Origin: Nitrospira sp. UBA5699
Lineage (GTDB): Bacteria; Nitrospirota; Nitrospiria; Nitrospirales; Nitrospiraceae
DNA: 64,000 bases
NCBI GenBank assembly: GCA_002420105.1
Contig: DIHJ01000038.1
Span: 83,830-147,829, forward strand
Direction of reading: 5' to 3'
The notes beneath the pieces are model-generated. The model was given only the letters and a program-made list of their open reading frames with translations. It was not told where the DNA came from and did not search any database. Every line of letters begins with the position of its first letter. Positions within the stretch are counted from its first letter, which is position 1. This document shows, piece by piece, positions 35,578-45,949 of the stretch. A program made the position numbers and the translations under genes.

Positions 35578-37125
35578 ATGACACGCATGATCAGAATTTT
35601 CGATACGACGTTGCGCGACGGAGAGCAGTCTCCCGGCGCGAGCATGAACGTGGAAGAAAAGGTCATGGTGGCCAAACAGCTGGCGCGGCTCGGCGTGGAT
35701 ATCATCGAGGCGGGGTTTGCCTACAGTTCGCCCGGCGATTTCGAAGCGGTGCGCCGGATCGCGCGGGAAGTCGAAGGGCCCACGATCTGCAGCCTGGCCC
35801 GCGCCCGCCCGGAGGACATTGATCGGGCCTGGGAGGCGCTGAAAGGCGCGCCCAAGGTCCGCATCCATACGTTCCTGTCGACCTCCGACATCCATTTGAA
35901 GCATCAGTTCCGGATGACGCGCGAGGAGGCGAAAGCGCGCGCGGTGGACATGGTCAGGCGGGCGAGGGGCTATGTCGAGGATGTCGAATTCTCCCCGATG
36001 GACGCCAGTCGATCCGATCCGGCCTACCTGTATGAGGTGATCGAGGCCGTGATCGCGGCCGGTGCCGGGACGGTGAATATTCCGGACACCGTCGGCTACG
36101 CCATTCCACAGGAGTTCGGCCGGCTCATCAGGGGAATCAGGGAACATGTTCCCAATATCTCCAAGGCGGTGATCTCCGTGCATTGTCACAACGATTTGGG
36201 GCTTGCGGTGGCGAACAGCCTGGCCGCGGTGATGGAGGGGGCCGGGCAGGTCGAGTGCACCATCAACGGAATCGGCGAACGGGCGGGCAATACGTCGCTG
36301 GAAGAGGTCGTGATGGGCTTGCGGACCCGCAAGGATCTCTATCAGGCCGACACGAAGATCCACACGGAGGAAATCTCGAAGACCAGCCGGTTGGTCAGCA
36401 AGATTACGGGCATGGTGGTGCAGCCGAACAAGGCGATCGTCGGGGCGAACGCGTTCGCCCACACCTCCGGCATTCATCAGGACGGCCTGCTGAAAGACAA
36501 GACCACGTACGAAATCATGCGGCCCGAGTCGATCGGGTTGGTCGAAAGCAAGATGGTCATGGGCAAGCTCTCGGGACGGCATGCGTTCCGCCAGCGGCTC
36601 GAGGAATTGGGGTACAAACTGACGGATGAAGAAGTCAACCATGCCTTCGAGCGGTTCAAAAAGCTCGCCGACCACAAGAAGGAGATCTACGAAGAGGATC
36701 TCGAAGTGATCGTGTCGGAGGAGCTGGCCAAGATGGCGGATCGCATCACCCTGAAGTCCTTCCGGGTTCAAAGCGGAACGGATCAGGTTCCGACCGCGAC
36801 GGTCGAACTGGAAATCGACGGAAAATCCATCGTCCAGACCGGTACCGGAGACGGACCGGTGGATGCCGTCTATCGGACCATCGCCGCGATTACTCAGACC
36901 AAGAGCAAACTGCTCATGTACGTGGTCAAGGCGATTACGGGGGGTACCGACGCGCAGGGCGAAGTCTCCGTCCGCGTACAGGAGGACGGACGGACCGTCT
37001 CGGGCCACGGGGCCGACACCGACATCATCACGGCCTCGGCGCGCGCGTATTTGAGCGCGTTGAACAAGCTGGCCTATCTGGCGGCGAAACAGGCGCAAGG
37101 CGAGCAGAAGGTGAACTTGATTTAG
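35578..37125 (+). CDS. leuA: 2-isopropylmalate synthase
   Basis: LeuA (515 residues) condenses acetyl-CoA and 2-oxoisovalerate, the first leucine-specific step. The barrel begins [18 protein letters not shown], with [16 protein letters not shown] (metal His pair) and [13 protein letters not shown]; the C-terminal regulatory domain starts near residue 390. A citramalate synthase is excluded as first choice because of the leucine T-box and the leuB neighbour. Expression is controlled by the T-box leader immediately upstream. Confidence 0.96.
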   Translation: MTRMIRIFDTTLRDGEQSPGASMNVEEKVMVAKQLARLGVDIIEAGFAYSSPGDFEAVRRIAREVEGPTICSLARARPEDIDRAWEALKGAPKVRIHTFLSTSDIHLKHQFRMTREEAKARAVDMVRRARGYVEDVEFSPMDASRSDPAYLYEVIEAVIAAGAGTVNIPDTVGYAIPQEFGRLIRGIREHVPNISKAVISVHCHNDLGLAVANSLAAVMEGAGQVECTINGIGERAGNTSLEEVVMGLRTRKDLYQADTKIHTEEISKTSRLVSKITGMVVQPNKAIVGANAFAHTSGIHQDGLLKDKTTYEIMRPESIGLVESKMVMGKLSGRHAFRQRLEELGYKLTDEEVNHAFERFKKLADHKKEIYEEDLEVIVSEELAKMADRITLKSFRVQSGTDQVPTATVELEIDGKSIVQTGTGDGPVDAVYRTIAAITQTKSKLLMYVVKAITGGTDAQGEVSVRVQEDGRTVSGHGADTDIITASARAYLSALNKLAYLAAKQAQGEQKVNLI

Positions 37126-37187
37126 CCGGGACCCCCACGGTACAGTGACCGGTTCGCAAGCATTGCGGCGGGCATGCGGGGGCATTT

Positions 37188-37550
37188 GTGTTGAAGGTCA
37201 CGCTGTCAGATCGTCCCGAGTTTCTGGCCGGCGATCATACGCGTCTGCGGGAGATCTTCCACCCGGCCAAGCATCAACTGAAACTGGGTTATAGCCTGGC
37301 CCACGGGACGCTGGCCCCGGGGCAACGGTCGAAACGGCACGTCCTGGTCTCGTCGGAAGTCTATTACTTCATCGCGGGCCGGGGACGGTTCACGGTCGAC
37401 GGCGAGGTCGTGTCGGTCGAGGCCGGCGCCACGTTGTACGTGCCGCCGGGGGCGACGCAGTCGCTGGAGAACACGGGCGACAGCCGGATCGAGTTTCTCT
37501 GTCTGGTGGATCCGGCCTGGAAAGTCGAAGACGAAACAATCGTGGAATAG
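37188..37550 (+). CDS. Cupin-domain protein
   Basis: The 120-residue protein is a single cupin barrel: [22 protein letters not shown] is motif 1 and [18 protein letters not shown] motif 2, but the usual metal histidines of motif 1 are partly replaced. The start is GTG behind GGGGG. It lies between leuA and leuB on the same strand, 62 and 32 bases away, so it is expressed with leucine synthesis. No reaction can be assigned. Confidence 0.85.
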   Translation: MLKVTLSDRPEFLAGDHTRLREIFHPAKHQLKLGYSLAHGTLAPGQRSKRHVLVSSEVYYFIAGRGRFTVDGEVVSVEAGATLYVPPGATQSLENTGDSRIEFLCLVDPAWKVEDETIVE

Positions 37551-37582
37551 CTGATCGCACAGTAACGAAGGAGTGGCGCGAC

Positions 37583-38656
37583 GTGAAGGCGAAGATTGCG
37601 GTGCTGGCGGGAGACGGCGTCGGGCGGGAAATCGTTCCCGAAGCGGTGAAGGTGCTGAAGGCGGTGGCCGAGAAGTTCGGCCATCAGTTCGAGTTTGCGG
37701 CCGGAGACGTCGGAGGGCAGGCGATCGACAAGGTCGGCGTGCCGCTCCCGCAGGATACGCTCGCGTTGGCCAAACAGAGCGATGCCGTGCTGTTGGGCGC
37801 CGTCGGCGGCCCGAAATGGGAGGGACTCGAGTACAGCCTGCGTCCCGAGCGCGCGCTGCTGGGCCTGCGTGAGCAGTTGGGGCTCTATGCGAACCTCCGC
37901 CCCGCGAAGTTGTACGGCGTGCTGGCCGATGCCTCGACCCTCAAGAAGGAAGTCATCGAGGGCATCGACATCCTCGTGATCCGCGAGCTGACCGGCGGCA
38001 TCTATTTCGGCAGGCCGAAGGGCATCGAGAAGCTTCCCAACGGCAGCGAGCGCGGCGTCAACACCGAGATCTATACCACCGAGGAGATTCGTCGCATCGC
38101 GAAGGTGGCGTTCGAAGCGGCGCGCAAGCGAAGGAAGAAAGTCACGTCGGTCGACAAGGCGAACGTCCTCGAGTCTTCCGAGCTGTGGCGGCGCGTCGTC
38201 ATCGACGTCCACAAGGACTATCCCGATGTGGAGTTGCATCACATCTACGTCGATAATGCCGCCATGCAGTTGGTCCGCAATCCCCGTCAGTTCGACGTGA
38301 TGCTGTGCAACAACATTTTCGGCGACATTCTCAGCGATGAAGCGGCGATGTTGACCGGCTCCATCGGCATGCTCCCCTCCGCCAGCATCGGCGCCCAGGT
38401 CGGCTTGTTCGAGCCGATCCACGGGAGCGCTCCCGATATCGCCGGCAAGAACATCGCCAACCCCATCGCGACCATCGCCTCGGCGGCGATGATGCTGTCC
38501 TATGCGTTCAAGCTGGATAAGGAAGCGGAAGTGATCGAACAGGCCATCGTGAAGACCCTCGATCTCGGCTATCGCACGAAGGATATTCAGAGCCCGGGGG
38601 CTCGGCTCGTGGGGACTACGGAAATGGGCGACGCGATTCTGAGGAATCTGCACTAA
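37583..38656 (+). CDS. leuB: 3-isopropylmalate dehydrogenase
   Basis: LeuB (357 residues) oxidises and decarboxylates 3-isopropylmalate. It has [18 protein letters not shown], the [22 protein letters not shown] loop specific for isopropylmalate, [24 protein letters not shown] and [11 protein letters not shown]. Start is GTG with AAGGAG upstream. leuC and leuD are not in this window. Confidence 0.97.
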   Translation: MKAKIAVLAGDGVGREIVPEAVKVLKAVAEKFGHQFEFAAGDVGGQAIDKVGVPLPQDTLALAKQSDAVLLGAVGGPKWEGLEYSLRPERALLGLREQLGLYANLRPAKLYGVLADASTLKKEVIEGIDILVIRELTGGIYFGRPKGIEKLPNGSERGVNTEIYTTEEIRRIAKVAFEAARKRRKKVTSVDKANVLESSELWRRVVIDVHKDYPDVELHHIYVDNAAMQLVRNPRQFDVMLCNNIFGDILSDEAAMLTGSIGMLPSASIGAQVGLFEPIHGSAPDIAGKNIANPIATIASAAMMLSYAFKLDKEAEVIEQAIVKTLDLGYRTKDIQSPGARLVGTTEMGDAILRNLH

Positions 38657-38667
38657 CCGATGGGTGG

Positions 38668-39876
38668 ATGATGCCGACCGAAGTCAACGCCGGCACGATC
38701 CGCACGGCGGCTGGAAACGGCGACTGCGGAGCAACGGGCGATGGCGCGCTCGCCGTCGCGGCCTGTCTCAACGAGCCCAAAGGGGTGACGATCGACGGGC
38801 AGGGAAACCTCCTTATCGCGGACTCGGAGAATCACCTCGTGCGGAAAGTGGACCGCGCGACCGGCCTGATCGCCACGATCGCCGGCTGTGCGGGCGCTCT
38901 CGAGCCCCGGCTCGAAGTCGTGAAGCCTGGTCCGGCGCCGGAGGGGGACAATGACGATCCGTTTTCGGACGCCGGTACCATGGGAGAACGGGCGTTCGCC
39001 CAGCAGACCGATTTGAGCGGAACGGTTCGCTATGTGGTCAACGGCGCCGGAGTCGTCAAGCGATTCGGCGGCGACGGCGGCTCGGCCGGGCAGGCGTTCT
39101 TGAATTTTCCGACAGCGGTGGCCGTCGACGGCGCGGGGCACGTATACATTGCCGACACCATGAATCATCGGGTCCGCCGTGTCGAGGCCGGCACGGGGGT
39201 GATCACGACGATCGCCGGTGTCGGGCAACCGCGATTCGGCGGCGACGGCGGCCCGGCCGTGGCGGCGGGCCTGAACGAGCCGGCCGCGTTGGCCGTGGAC
39301 GAGAGGGGGACGTTGTATATCGCGGATCAGAGCAACAATCGCGTCCGGGCGATCGATTTGTCGACGGGAATCATCCGTACGATCGCCGGGACGGGCTCCG
39401 CCGCGTACGACGGAGACGGGATGAAGGCGACCGAGGCAAGTCTCGCGGGCCCCAGCGGCCTGGCGCTCGGCCCGGACGGCACCCTCTACATCGCCGACAC
39501 CTTCAACGGACGCATCCGTGCCGTGCATCCTGTGAGCGGTGTGCTCAGTACGGTTGCGGGCGACGGAGGTGAATATCGTTATCAGGGGGCCGTCGAACCG
39601 CCTTCGACGAGCTTGTCCAGACCGTCCGGAATTGCCCTTGACGCAGCGGGGAATCTGTTTATCACCGATTCCGACAATCATCTCGTCAGGCGCTGGGACC
39701 GGGCCAACGGACGTCTGGAGCGTCTGGCCGGCGTCGGGGTGGCCAATTTCGGCGGCGACGGCGGAACGGCCCTGGAGGCCAGCCTGAATTATCCGTTTGG
39801 CATCGCGCTGAATCGCGAGGGACACGTGTTCATCGCCGATACGTTTAATCATCGGATCCGTGAAATCATTTTATAG
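38668..39876 (+). CDS. NHL-repeat beta-propeller protein
   Basis: The 402-residue protein is built of about six repeats. Each has a glycine-rich turn such as TIAGVGQPRFGGDGG followed by NEPAALAVDERGTLYIADQ and a NNRVRAID-like strand. No signal peptide is seen, so it appears cytoplasmic unless the true start is different; the first residues (MMPTEVNAGTIRTAAG) already enter a repeat. It lies between leuB and asd with gaps of 11 and 10 bases, hence in the operon. Function unknown; such propellers bind ligands or proteins. Confidence 0.82.
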   Translation: MMPTEVNAGTIRTAAGNGDCGATGDGALAVAACLNEPKGVTIDGQGNLLIADSENHLVRKVDRATGLIATIAGCAGALEPRLEVVKPGPAPEGDNDDPFSDAGTMGERAFAQQTDLSGTVRYVVNGAGVVKRFGGDGGSAGQAFLNFPTAVAVDGAGHVYIADTMNHRVRRVEAGTGVITTIAGVGQPRFGGDGGPAVAAGLNEPAALAVDERGTLYIADQSNNRVRAIDLSTGIIRTIAGTGSAAYDGDGMKATEASLAGPSGLALGPDGTLYIADTFNGRIRAVHPVSGVLSTVAGDGGEYRYQGAVEPPSTSLSRPSGIALDAAGNLFITDSDNHLVRRWDRANGRLERLAGVGVANFGGDGGTALEASLNYPFGIALNREGHVFIADTFNHRIREIIL

Positions 39877-39886
39877 GTAGCCTCGT

Positions 39887-40909
39887 ATGCTGCAGAAGAA
39901 ATCGGGATATGTGGTGGCGATTCTCGGCGCGACCGGTGCGGTGGGGAAGGAAACGCTCGAGATTCTCGAAGAGCGGAAGTTTCCTCTGGCCTTGCTGAAA
40001 CTGTTCGCCTCGAAGCGGTCTGCGGGCGAAGTGCTGGCCTGTCAGGACAAGGAATGGAAAGTCGAGGAGTTGACGCCCGACGTGTCGTTTGCCGGGGTCG
40101 ACATCGCGCTCATCTCGGCGACCGACGCGATCAGCCGCGAATACGGGCAACGACTCGGTGCGGCCGGCGTGGCGGTGATCGACGACAGCGGCGTCTTTCG
40201 CATGGAAGCCGACGTTCCCTTGGTGGTGCCGGAGGTCAACGCCCATGCGCTCCGCGCGATGCCCCGCGGCATCGTTTCGATTCCCAATTGTACGACCACT
40301 CCGCTGGTGATGGCGCTCAAGCCGCTGCAAGATTCAGTCGGGGTGAAGCGCGTCGTGGTGACGACGTTCCAGTCGGTTTCAGGGACCGGCGCCGCGGCGA
40401 TGGACGAACTGCTGACCCAGACGAAAGATCTGATGGCCTTCCGCGACGCGAAGGCCGAAGTGTATCCGTATCAGATCGCGTTCAATCTCCTGCCGCACAT
40501 CGGTTCCTTCAACGAGGGAGGAGACTGTTCCGAAGAGGTGAAGATCGCCAACGAGACGAGGAAGATTCTCGGCGCCCCCCGGCTGCGCGTGACGGCGACG
40601 ACGGTCCGGGTGCCCGTGTTGCGGTGTCATTCCGAGGCGGTCAACGTCGAATTGGAACGTCCGCTCACGCCGAACGAAGCCCGCGCGGCGCTGGCCGCCA
40701 TGCCGGGCGTCATCGTCTACGATGACCCGGGCAGGAAACTCTACCCCATGCCGTTGGACGCGACCGGCAAGGACGAGGTGTATGTCGGCCGCATCAGAAC
40801 CGACGAATCGATCGCCAACGGCCTGAACCTCTGGGTCGTGTCGGACAATCTCCGCAAGGGAGCCGCCCTCAATGCGGTGCAGATTGCCGAGTGTCTGGTG
40901 AAAGGCTGA
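39887..40909 (+). CDS. asd: Aspartate-semialdehyde dehydrogenase
   Basis: Asd (340 residues) makes aspartate semialdehyde for lysine, threonine, methionine and diaminopimelate. It has the NADP loop GATGAVGKETLEIL, SIPNCTTTPLVMAL with the catalytic Cys and the late RVPVLRCHSEAVNVE with the catalytic His. It is ten bases behind the NHL gene and overlaps DUF2905 by one base. Confidence 0.97.
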   Translation: MLQKKSGYVVAILGATGAVGKETLEILEERKFPLALLKLFASKRSAGEVLACQDKEWKVEELTPDVSFAGVDIALISATDAISREYGQRLGAAGVAVIDDSGVFRMEADVPLVVPEVNAHALRAMPRGIVSIPNCTTTPLVMALKPLQDSVGVKRVVVTTFQSVSGTGAAAMDELLTQTKDLMAFRDAKAEVYPYQIAFNLLPHIGSFNEGGDCSEEVKIANETRKILGAPRLRVTATTVRVPVLRCHSEAVNVELERPLTPNEARAALAAMPGVIVYDDPGRKLYPMPLDATGKDEVYVGRIRTDESIANGLNLWVVSDNLRKGAALNAVQIAECLVKG

Positions 40910-41163
40910 TGACCGAGTGGGGAACTCTGGGAAAACTCTTCGTCGGGATCGGGACGGTCGTCGCGGTGCTGGGCGTGCTGTTGCTGTTGGCCGACCGCGT
41001 GCCCGGCGTCGGAAGTCTGTTGGGTTGGTTCGGTAAGCTGCCGGGCGATATCTCCGTCAAGCGCGACCAGTTCAGTTTTTATTTTCCCCTCGGGAGCAGC
41101 ATCCTCCTCAGCATCGTCCTCAGTCTGCTATTCTATTTATTGTCATGGCTATTCCGCCGGTAA
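40909..41163 (+). CDS. DUF2905 small membrane protein
   Basis: An 84-residue protein with two membrane segments (about 8-28 and 62-82) linked by the family motif LPGDISVKRDQFSFYFPLG, which identifies DUF2905. ATG overlaps the asd stop as TGATG; the last 19 bases overlap the next gene. Its role is unknown. The TGATG junction and the overlap imply coupled translation with both neighbours. Confidence 0.9.
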   Translation: MTEWGTLGKLFVGIGTVVAVLGVLLLLADRVPGVGSLLGWFGKLPGDISVKRDQFSFYFPLGSSILLSIVLSLLFYLLSWLFRR

Positions 41164-42374
41164 AGGCAGTGTATCGTCGATTGGCCCTTGGGCTCACGGT
41201 CTGGCTGTTTCTGCATGCCGGGGCGACCTGGGCGGAGGGTGCGCAGTCTCTCCGCGTCCTCCTCTCGGCCGACGTGCACAGGCTGGATGTGCAGGCGGAG
41301 GGAGCGGTCTGGGTCACCGACGCAAGCCGCCAGGGCCGTGCCATGCATTCGGGCGTGCACATTGTGCCCTACGGGAAGGGCTTCCTGGTGAACGGCATCC
41401 GTATGCCCCATGAGCGGCTGACGATGAGGGCGGGCGACCAGGGCCTGACCCTGCTGTTGGCCAGGCCGAACGGAAAGGTCCAGGGAGCGTCCAGGCCGGC
41501 GAACGAATTCCGCCTCGCCGTGCCGGTCAGCGGGCTCGTGCACGTGGCCAGGAAAGGCAAAGGGTTTCTCGTCATCAATCAAGTCGATCTGGAGGAGTAC
41601 GTCAAGGGTGTGGTTCCCGCGGAAGTCAACTCGGCCTGGCACCCGGAGATGCTGAAGGCCCAGGCCGTGGCGGCGCGCACCTACGCGCTCTATCAGCAGA
41701 TGCTGAGCGCGACCCGAGAATACGATGTGGCGGCGACCGTGCAGGATCAGGTGTACCGGGGAAAGAACGGGATCGATGCGGCGGTCCTCCGCGCGGTCGA
41801 GGAAACCAAGGGCCTCGTGCTGACCTACCAGAATGCGCCGATTTATGCGGCCTTCTCTTCTACGGCGGCGGGACTGACCGAAGATGCGCTCAACGTGTGG
41901 TCGAAGGAATATCCCTACCTCAAAGGCGTGGAATGTCCGTTCGATCTGGAGTCCCCCCACTATCAATGGAAGGCCTCATTCCGAATGGACACGCTGGAGC
42001 AGAATCTTCGGCAGCAGGGATTCGCCGTCGGGACCATCGTGTCGATGACTCCCCTGAGCTTCAGCCGCGGCGGCCGTGTCGCGAAGCTGCGGCTGGTGCA
42101 TTCGGAAGGGGAGCTGATTCTGCGGGGCGAGGATCTCCGCAAGGCGGTGGGATACATGGTCGTGCCGAGCACGCAGTTTACGATCGATTCCGTGGGCCGC
42201 GAGATCGTGCTGTCCGGTTACGGCGCCGGTCATGCGGTCGGGATGTGTCAATGGGGTGCGAAGGAGCTGGCCGAGCTGGGCTATCCGTTCTCAACGATTC
42301 TGCTGTACTACTATCCCGGCACCGAATTGCAGGACATGTCGCTGACAAAAACGCCGATCCCTCCGACGTCCTGA
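41145..42374 (+). CDS. SpoIID/LytB-domain exported protein
   Basis: The 409-residue protein has a signal peptide (residues 1-31, ending ATWAEG) and a SpoIID/LytB domain. Landmarks are DLEEYVKGVVPAEV, HPEMLKAQAVAARTYALYQQ, STAAGLTEDALNVW and GYGAGHAVGMCQWGAKELAELGY split over the C-terminal third. SpoIID is a lytic transglycosylase acting on peptidoglycan; in non-sporulating bacteria it is thought to remodel denuded glycan. It overlaps DUF2905 by 19 bases and queA by one base. Confidence 0.92.
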   Translation: MAIPPVKAVYRRLALGLTVWLFLHAGATWAEGAQSLRVLLSADVHRLDVQAEGAVWVTDASRQGRAMHSGVHIVPYGKGFLVNGIRMPHERLTMRAGDQGLTLLLARPNGKVQGASRPANEFRLAVPVSGLVHVARKGKGFLVINQVDLEEYVKGVVPAEVNSAWHPEMLKAQAVAARTYALYQQMLSATREYDVAATVQDQVYRGKNGIDAAVLRAVEETKGLVLTYQNAPIYAAFSSTAAGLTEDALNVWSKEYPYLKGVECPFDLESPHYQWKASFRMDTLEQNLRQQGFAVGTIVSMTPLSFSRGGRVAKLRLVHSEGELILRGEDLRKAVGYMVVPSTQFTIDSVGREIVLSGYGAGHAVGMCQWGAKELAELGYPFSTILLYYYPGTELQDMSLTKTPIPPTS

Positions 42375-43417
42375 TGCAGCTCTCCGAGTTCAATTTTCCC
42401 TTCGATGCGGCCCTGATCGCGAACGAGCCGGTCCTCCCGCGCGATCAGGCCAGGCTGCTCGTCATGAATCCGTCCGACCGATCGCTGCTCCACAAGCGCA
42501 TCGTCGATCTTCCGGACCTGCTGGCGCCGGGCGATCTGCTCGTCGTGAACGATACGAAGGTCCGGTCGGCCCGCGTCGTCGGCCGGAAGCCGGCTTCCGG
42601 CCGGCCGGTCGAGATCCTGTTCGTCAAAGCCGTCGCCGACCGCATCTGGGAAGTCCTGATGAAGGGCAAGTGGCGTCCGGGAGAACGCATAGACATTGAC
42701 GCCCGGACGGTCGTGACGGTGGTCAGCCGGGACGACGGCCGGACCGTCGTGCGCATCGAAGGGTCGGTGCCGGTGCCGGAATTCTTCCGGCTGCACGGCC
42801 GCATGCCCCTGCCTCCCTACATCAAGCGGCCGCCGACCGACCGGGATCGCGAGTGGTATCAAACCGTCTTTGCCCATGACGAAGGGGCGATTGCCGCGCC
42901 GACCGCCGGGCTTCATTTTACTCCCGCGCTGTTGACCCGATTGGCGGCTCGGCACATCGTCCTGGCGACGGTGACGTTGCACGTCGGCCTCGGCACGTTC
43001 AAGCTGGTGACGGTGGATCGTATTGAAGATCATCGGATGGCAGCCGAATGGATCGACGTGGGGACGGATACCGCGGATGCGATCGCGCGCACCAAGAATG
43101 CCGGAGGAAAGGTCGTGGCCGTCGGGACTACGGTCGTGCGGGCGCTGGAAACGGCCGCTCGTGAACGTGGCGCGGTCGCGCCCTATCAGGGAGAAACCAG
43201 CCTGTTCATCACGCCGGGGTTTCCTTTTCGCGCGGTCGATGCCGTCCTGACGAACTTTCACCTGCCGCAGACCACGCTGCTCATGCTGGTCTCCGCCTTC
43301 GCCGGAGTCGATCTGCTCAGAGCGGCTTATGAGGAAGCCGTGCGGGAGCGGTACCGGTTCTACAGTTACGGCGACGCGATGCTGATCACGGAAATGGCAA
43401 GAGGCAAAGGGCCATAG
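42374..43417 (+). CDS. queA: S-adenosylmethionine:tRNA ribosyltransferase-isomerase
   Basis: QueA (347 residues) adds the epoxycyclopentane part of queuosine to tRNA. It starts MQLSEFNFPFDAALIA, and contains DLLVVNDTKVRSARVVG, GRMPLPPYIKRP, AAPTAGLHFTP and TNFHLPQTTLLMLVSAFAG. ATG overlaps the previous stop (TGATG). The last codons (EMARGKGP) lie inside an inverted repeat that starts at 43396, suggesting that the repeat has altered the C-terminus. QueA acts on tRNAs with GUN anticodons, which include tRNA-Asn(GUU) of this window. Confidence 0.97.
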   Translation: MQLSEFNFPFDAALIANEPVLPRDQARLLVMNPSDRSLLHKRIVDLPDLLAPGDLLVVNDTKVRSARVVGRKPASGRPVEILFVKAVADRIWEVLMKGKWRPGERIDIDARTVVTVVSRDDGRTVVRIEGSVPVPEFFRLHGRMPLPPYIKRPPTDRDREWYQTVFAHDEGAIAAPTAGLHFTPALLTRLAARHIVLATVTLHVGLGTFKLVTVDRIEDHRMAAEWIDVGTDTADAIARTKNAGGKVVAVGTTVVRALETAARERGAVAPYQGETSLFITPGFPFRAVDAVLTNFHLPQTTLLMLVSAFAGVDLLRAAYEEAVRERYRFYSYGDAMLITEMARGKGP

Positions 43418-43468
43418 GCAAGTGGGACGCCGGAGCCGGCAATTGCCTCTTGCCTCGGACCTCGCGCC
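43396..43468 (+). repeat. Inverted repeat overlapping the queA 3' end
   Basis: GGCAAGAGGCAA (43396-43407) and TTGCCTCTTGCC (43443-43454) are perfect 12-base inverted arms. The flank TGCCTCGGACCTCGCGCC (43451-43468) recurs with two changes at 18341-18358. It sits between convergent genes and could also act as a terminator. Confidence 0.65.
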
Positions 43469-43475
43469 GTGTCTG

Positions 43476-44174
43476 CTACAGCAGTTCGCGGCGGATGTTG
43501 ATGGGGATGGTGGTCTTGAGCGACTGGGTGTAGGCCATAAGGGCCCGTTGTTGCTTTTGGAACAGCACTTCCTGGACGGCGCGTTCTTTGGCGGCGGCAG
43601 CCTTGGCCGGATCCGCTTCTGCCTGTCGGAGGGTCAGGGCCTGCGCTTCGGCAAGTTCACTCGGCGTCAATGCGACGGCATCGCTGACGATCATCCGCGC
43701 CCGGTTGCTGAGAATTTCTTTGGTTTCCATCGCTTCGAAGACGGCGGGAGTCAGATGGTTGGCCGCCAGAAGGCGCTGATACTGTTCCGGATCGAAAGTG
43801 CCGTTCTTCTGGAACTCCGGAATCTGCATGATGACCTCGCGCAGGTCTTCGTCGGCGACCGTGAGGCCCATATTCTTTGCCGCGATCAGCCACACCCGGT
43901 TGTCCACCAGCTGTTCGACGACGTACTGCTTGATCGTTTCATCCTTGAACTCTCCGGGAACCTTGTCCTTGTAGAAGCGATAGGTGTTTTCGTAGGCGCG
44001 TTTGAACTCATCCTGCGAAATGGTGAGGTCTCCGACCGACGCCACGACGGTGCCCGGCTGTTCGCCGAATCCCCACCATCCCATCCCGACGACGAACGTG
44101 ACGGCGATGAAGCCGATGGTCAGCGCGAGAAACCAGGGATACTTTTCGTTGGCAAACCGCAGCACTTTGATCAT
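43476..44174 (-). CDS. Membrane-anchored SurA_N/PpiD-like chaperone domain protein
   Basis: A 232-residue protein with one N-terminal membrane segment (about 14-34, LALTIGFIAVTFVVGMGWWG) followed by a SurA_N-type domain: VVASVGDLTISQDEFKRAYEN and QLVDNRVWLIAAKNMGLTVADEDLREVI. It looks like the beginning of a PpiD/SurA foldase, but the parvulin isomerase domain is missing and the chain ends after a helical segment. It should face the periplasm and act as a chaperone. It diverges from the RDD gene and converges with queA. Confidence 0.85.
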   Translation of the reverse strand: MIKVLRFANEKYPWFLALTIGFIAVTFVVGMGWWGFGEQPGTVVASVGDLTISQDEFKRAYENTYRFYKDKVPGEFKDETIKQYVVEQLVDNRVWLIAAKNMGLTVADEDLREVIMQIPEFQKNGTFDPEQYQRLLAANHLTPAVFEAMETKEILSNRARMIVSDAVALTPSELAEAQALTLRQAEADPAKAAAAKERAVQEVLFQKQQRALMAYTQSLKTTIPINIRRELL

Positions 44175-44310
44175 GGCACGGCATCCTCGAGAAGGTTACA
44201 ACAAGGGGCGAATTGTACTCAGAGATGTCGTCAAAGGCAAGGTGCGGGAAGTCGTGACGGAGGGGCTTTCAGAAGCCGGCGATCCGGTCGGTCAAAGATT
44301 GGTGATTCGT

Positions 44311-44339
44311 TTGTGCCAGATTCTCGAATTTGTTATACT
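44311..44339 (+). promoter_or_regulatory. Promoter of the RDD gene
   Basis: TTGTGC (44311-44316) and TATACT (44334-44339) are 17 bases apart, with the start codon about 20 bases beyond the predicted transcription start. Confidence 0.65.
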
Positions 44340-44364
44340 TTGCCACTAATTGCAAGGAGATCCC

Positions 44365-44820
44365 TTGGCGGAGCAGGTTGGGGTCCATCCATTGGGTGTC
44401 GGGATCTACCCCAAGGCGCAGGTCCTCAACCGGTTTATCGCCAAACTGATCGACCTGTTCCTCGCAGCTGCAGCGGCCGAAGTGATTGTTCCGGTTGGAT
44501 TTCTCGCGGGGTTGGCCTATCTGCTCATTGCCGACGGGTTTGCGGGCGGTCGGAGCATCGGAAAACGGTTGATCGGCCTCCAGACGATTCTTCCGGACTC
44601 ACGTGAGCCAGCAGGGTTTCGGGAATCCATCATCCGGAACATTCCCTTTGCCGTGGCCCAGTTGGCGTTTGCGGTTCCCTATGTCGGGTGGCTGGCGGCC
44701 GCAGCGGTTGTCGTCTTCGAAGCGATCTTGATCATCGGCAACGAACAGGGACGTCGTCTCGGGGATGAACTGGCCGGCACGCAGGTGTTGGATATCGGGC
44801 GGCTGGCACTTCCGGACTGA
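44365..44820 (+). CDS. RDD-family membrane protein
   Basis: A 151-residue inner-membrane protein with three hydrophobic segments. RFIAKLIDLFLAAAAAE provides the Arg and first Asp of the RDD family, and RSIGKRLIGLQ is the conserved loop. AAGGAG lies five bases before the TTG start at 44365. RDD proteins are of varied or unknown function, some being ion antiporters. It precedes mreB by 61 bases. Confidence 0.82.
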   Translation: MAEQVGVHPLGVGIYPKAQVLNRFIAKLIDLFLAAAAAEVIVPVGFLAGLAYLLIADGFAGGRSIGKRLIGLQTILPDSREPAGFRESIIRNIPFAVAQLAFAVPYVGWLAAAAVVVFEAILIIGNEQGRRLGDELAGTQVLDIGRLALPD

Positions 44821-44863
44821 GGGCATTTCCCCGGCGAGGTCGCACCGGGTGCTAGGAATTTGA

Positions 44864-45931
<1,068 letters not shown>

Positions 45932-45949
45932 CGGTTCCATCCCTTACTC

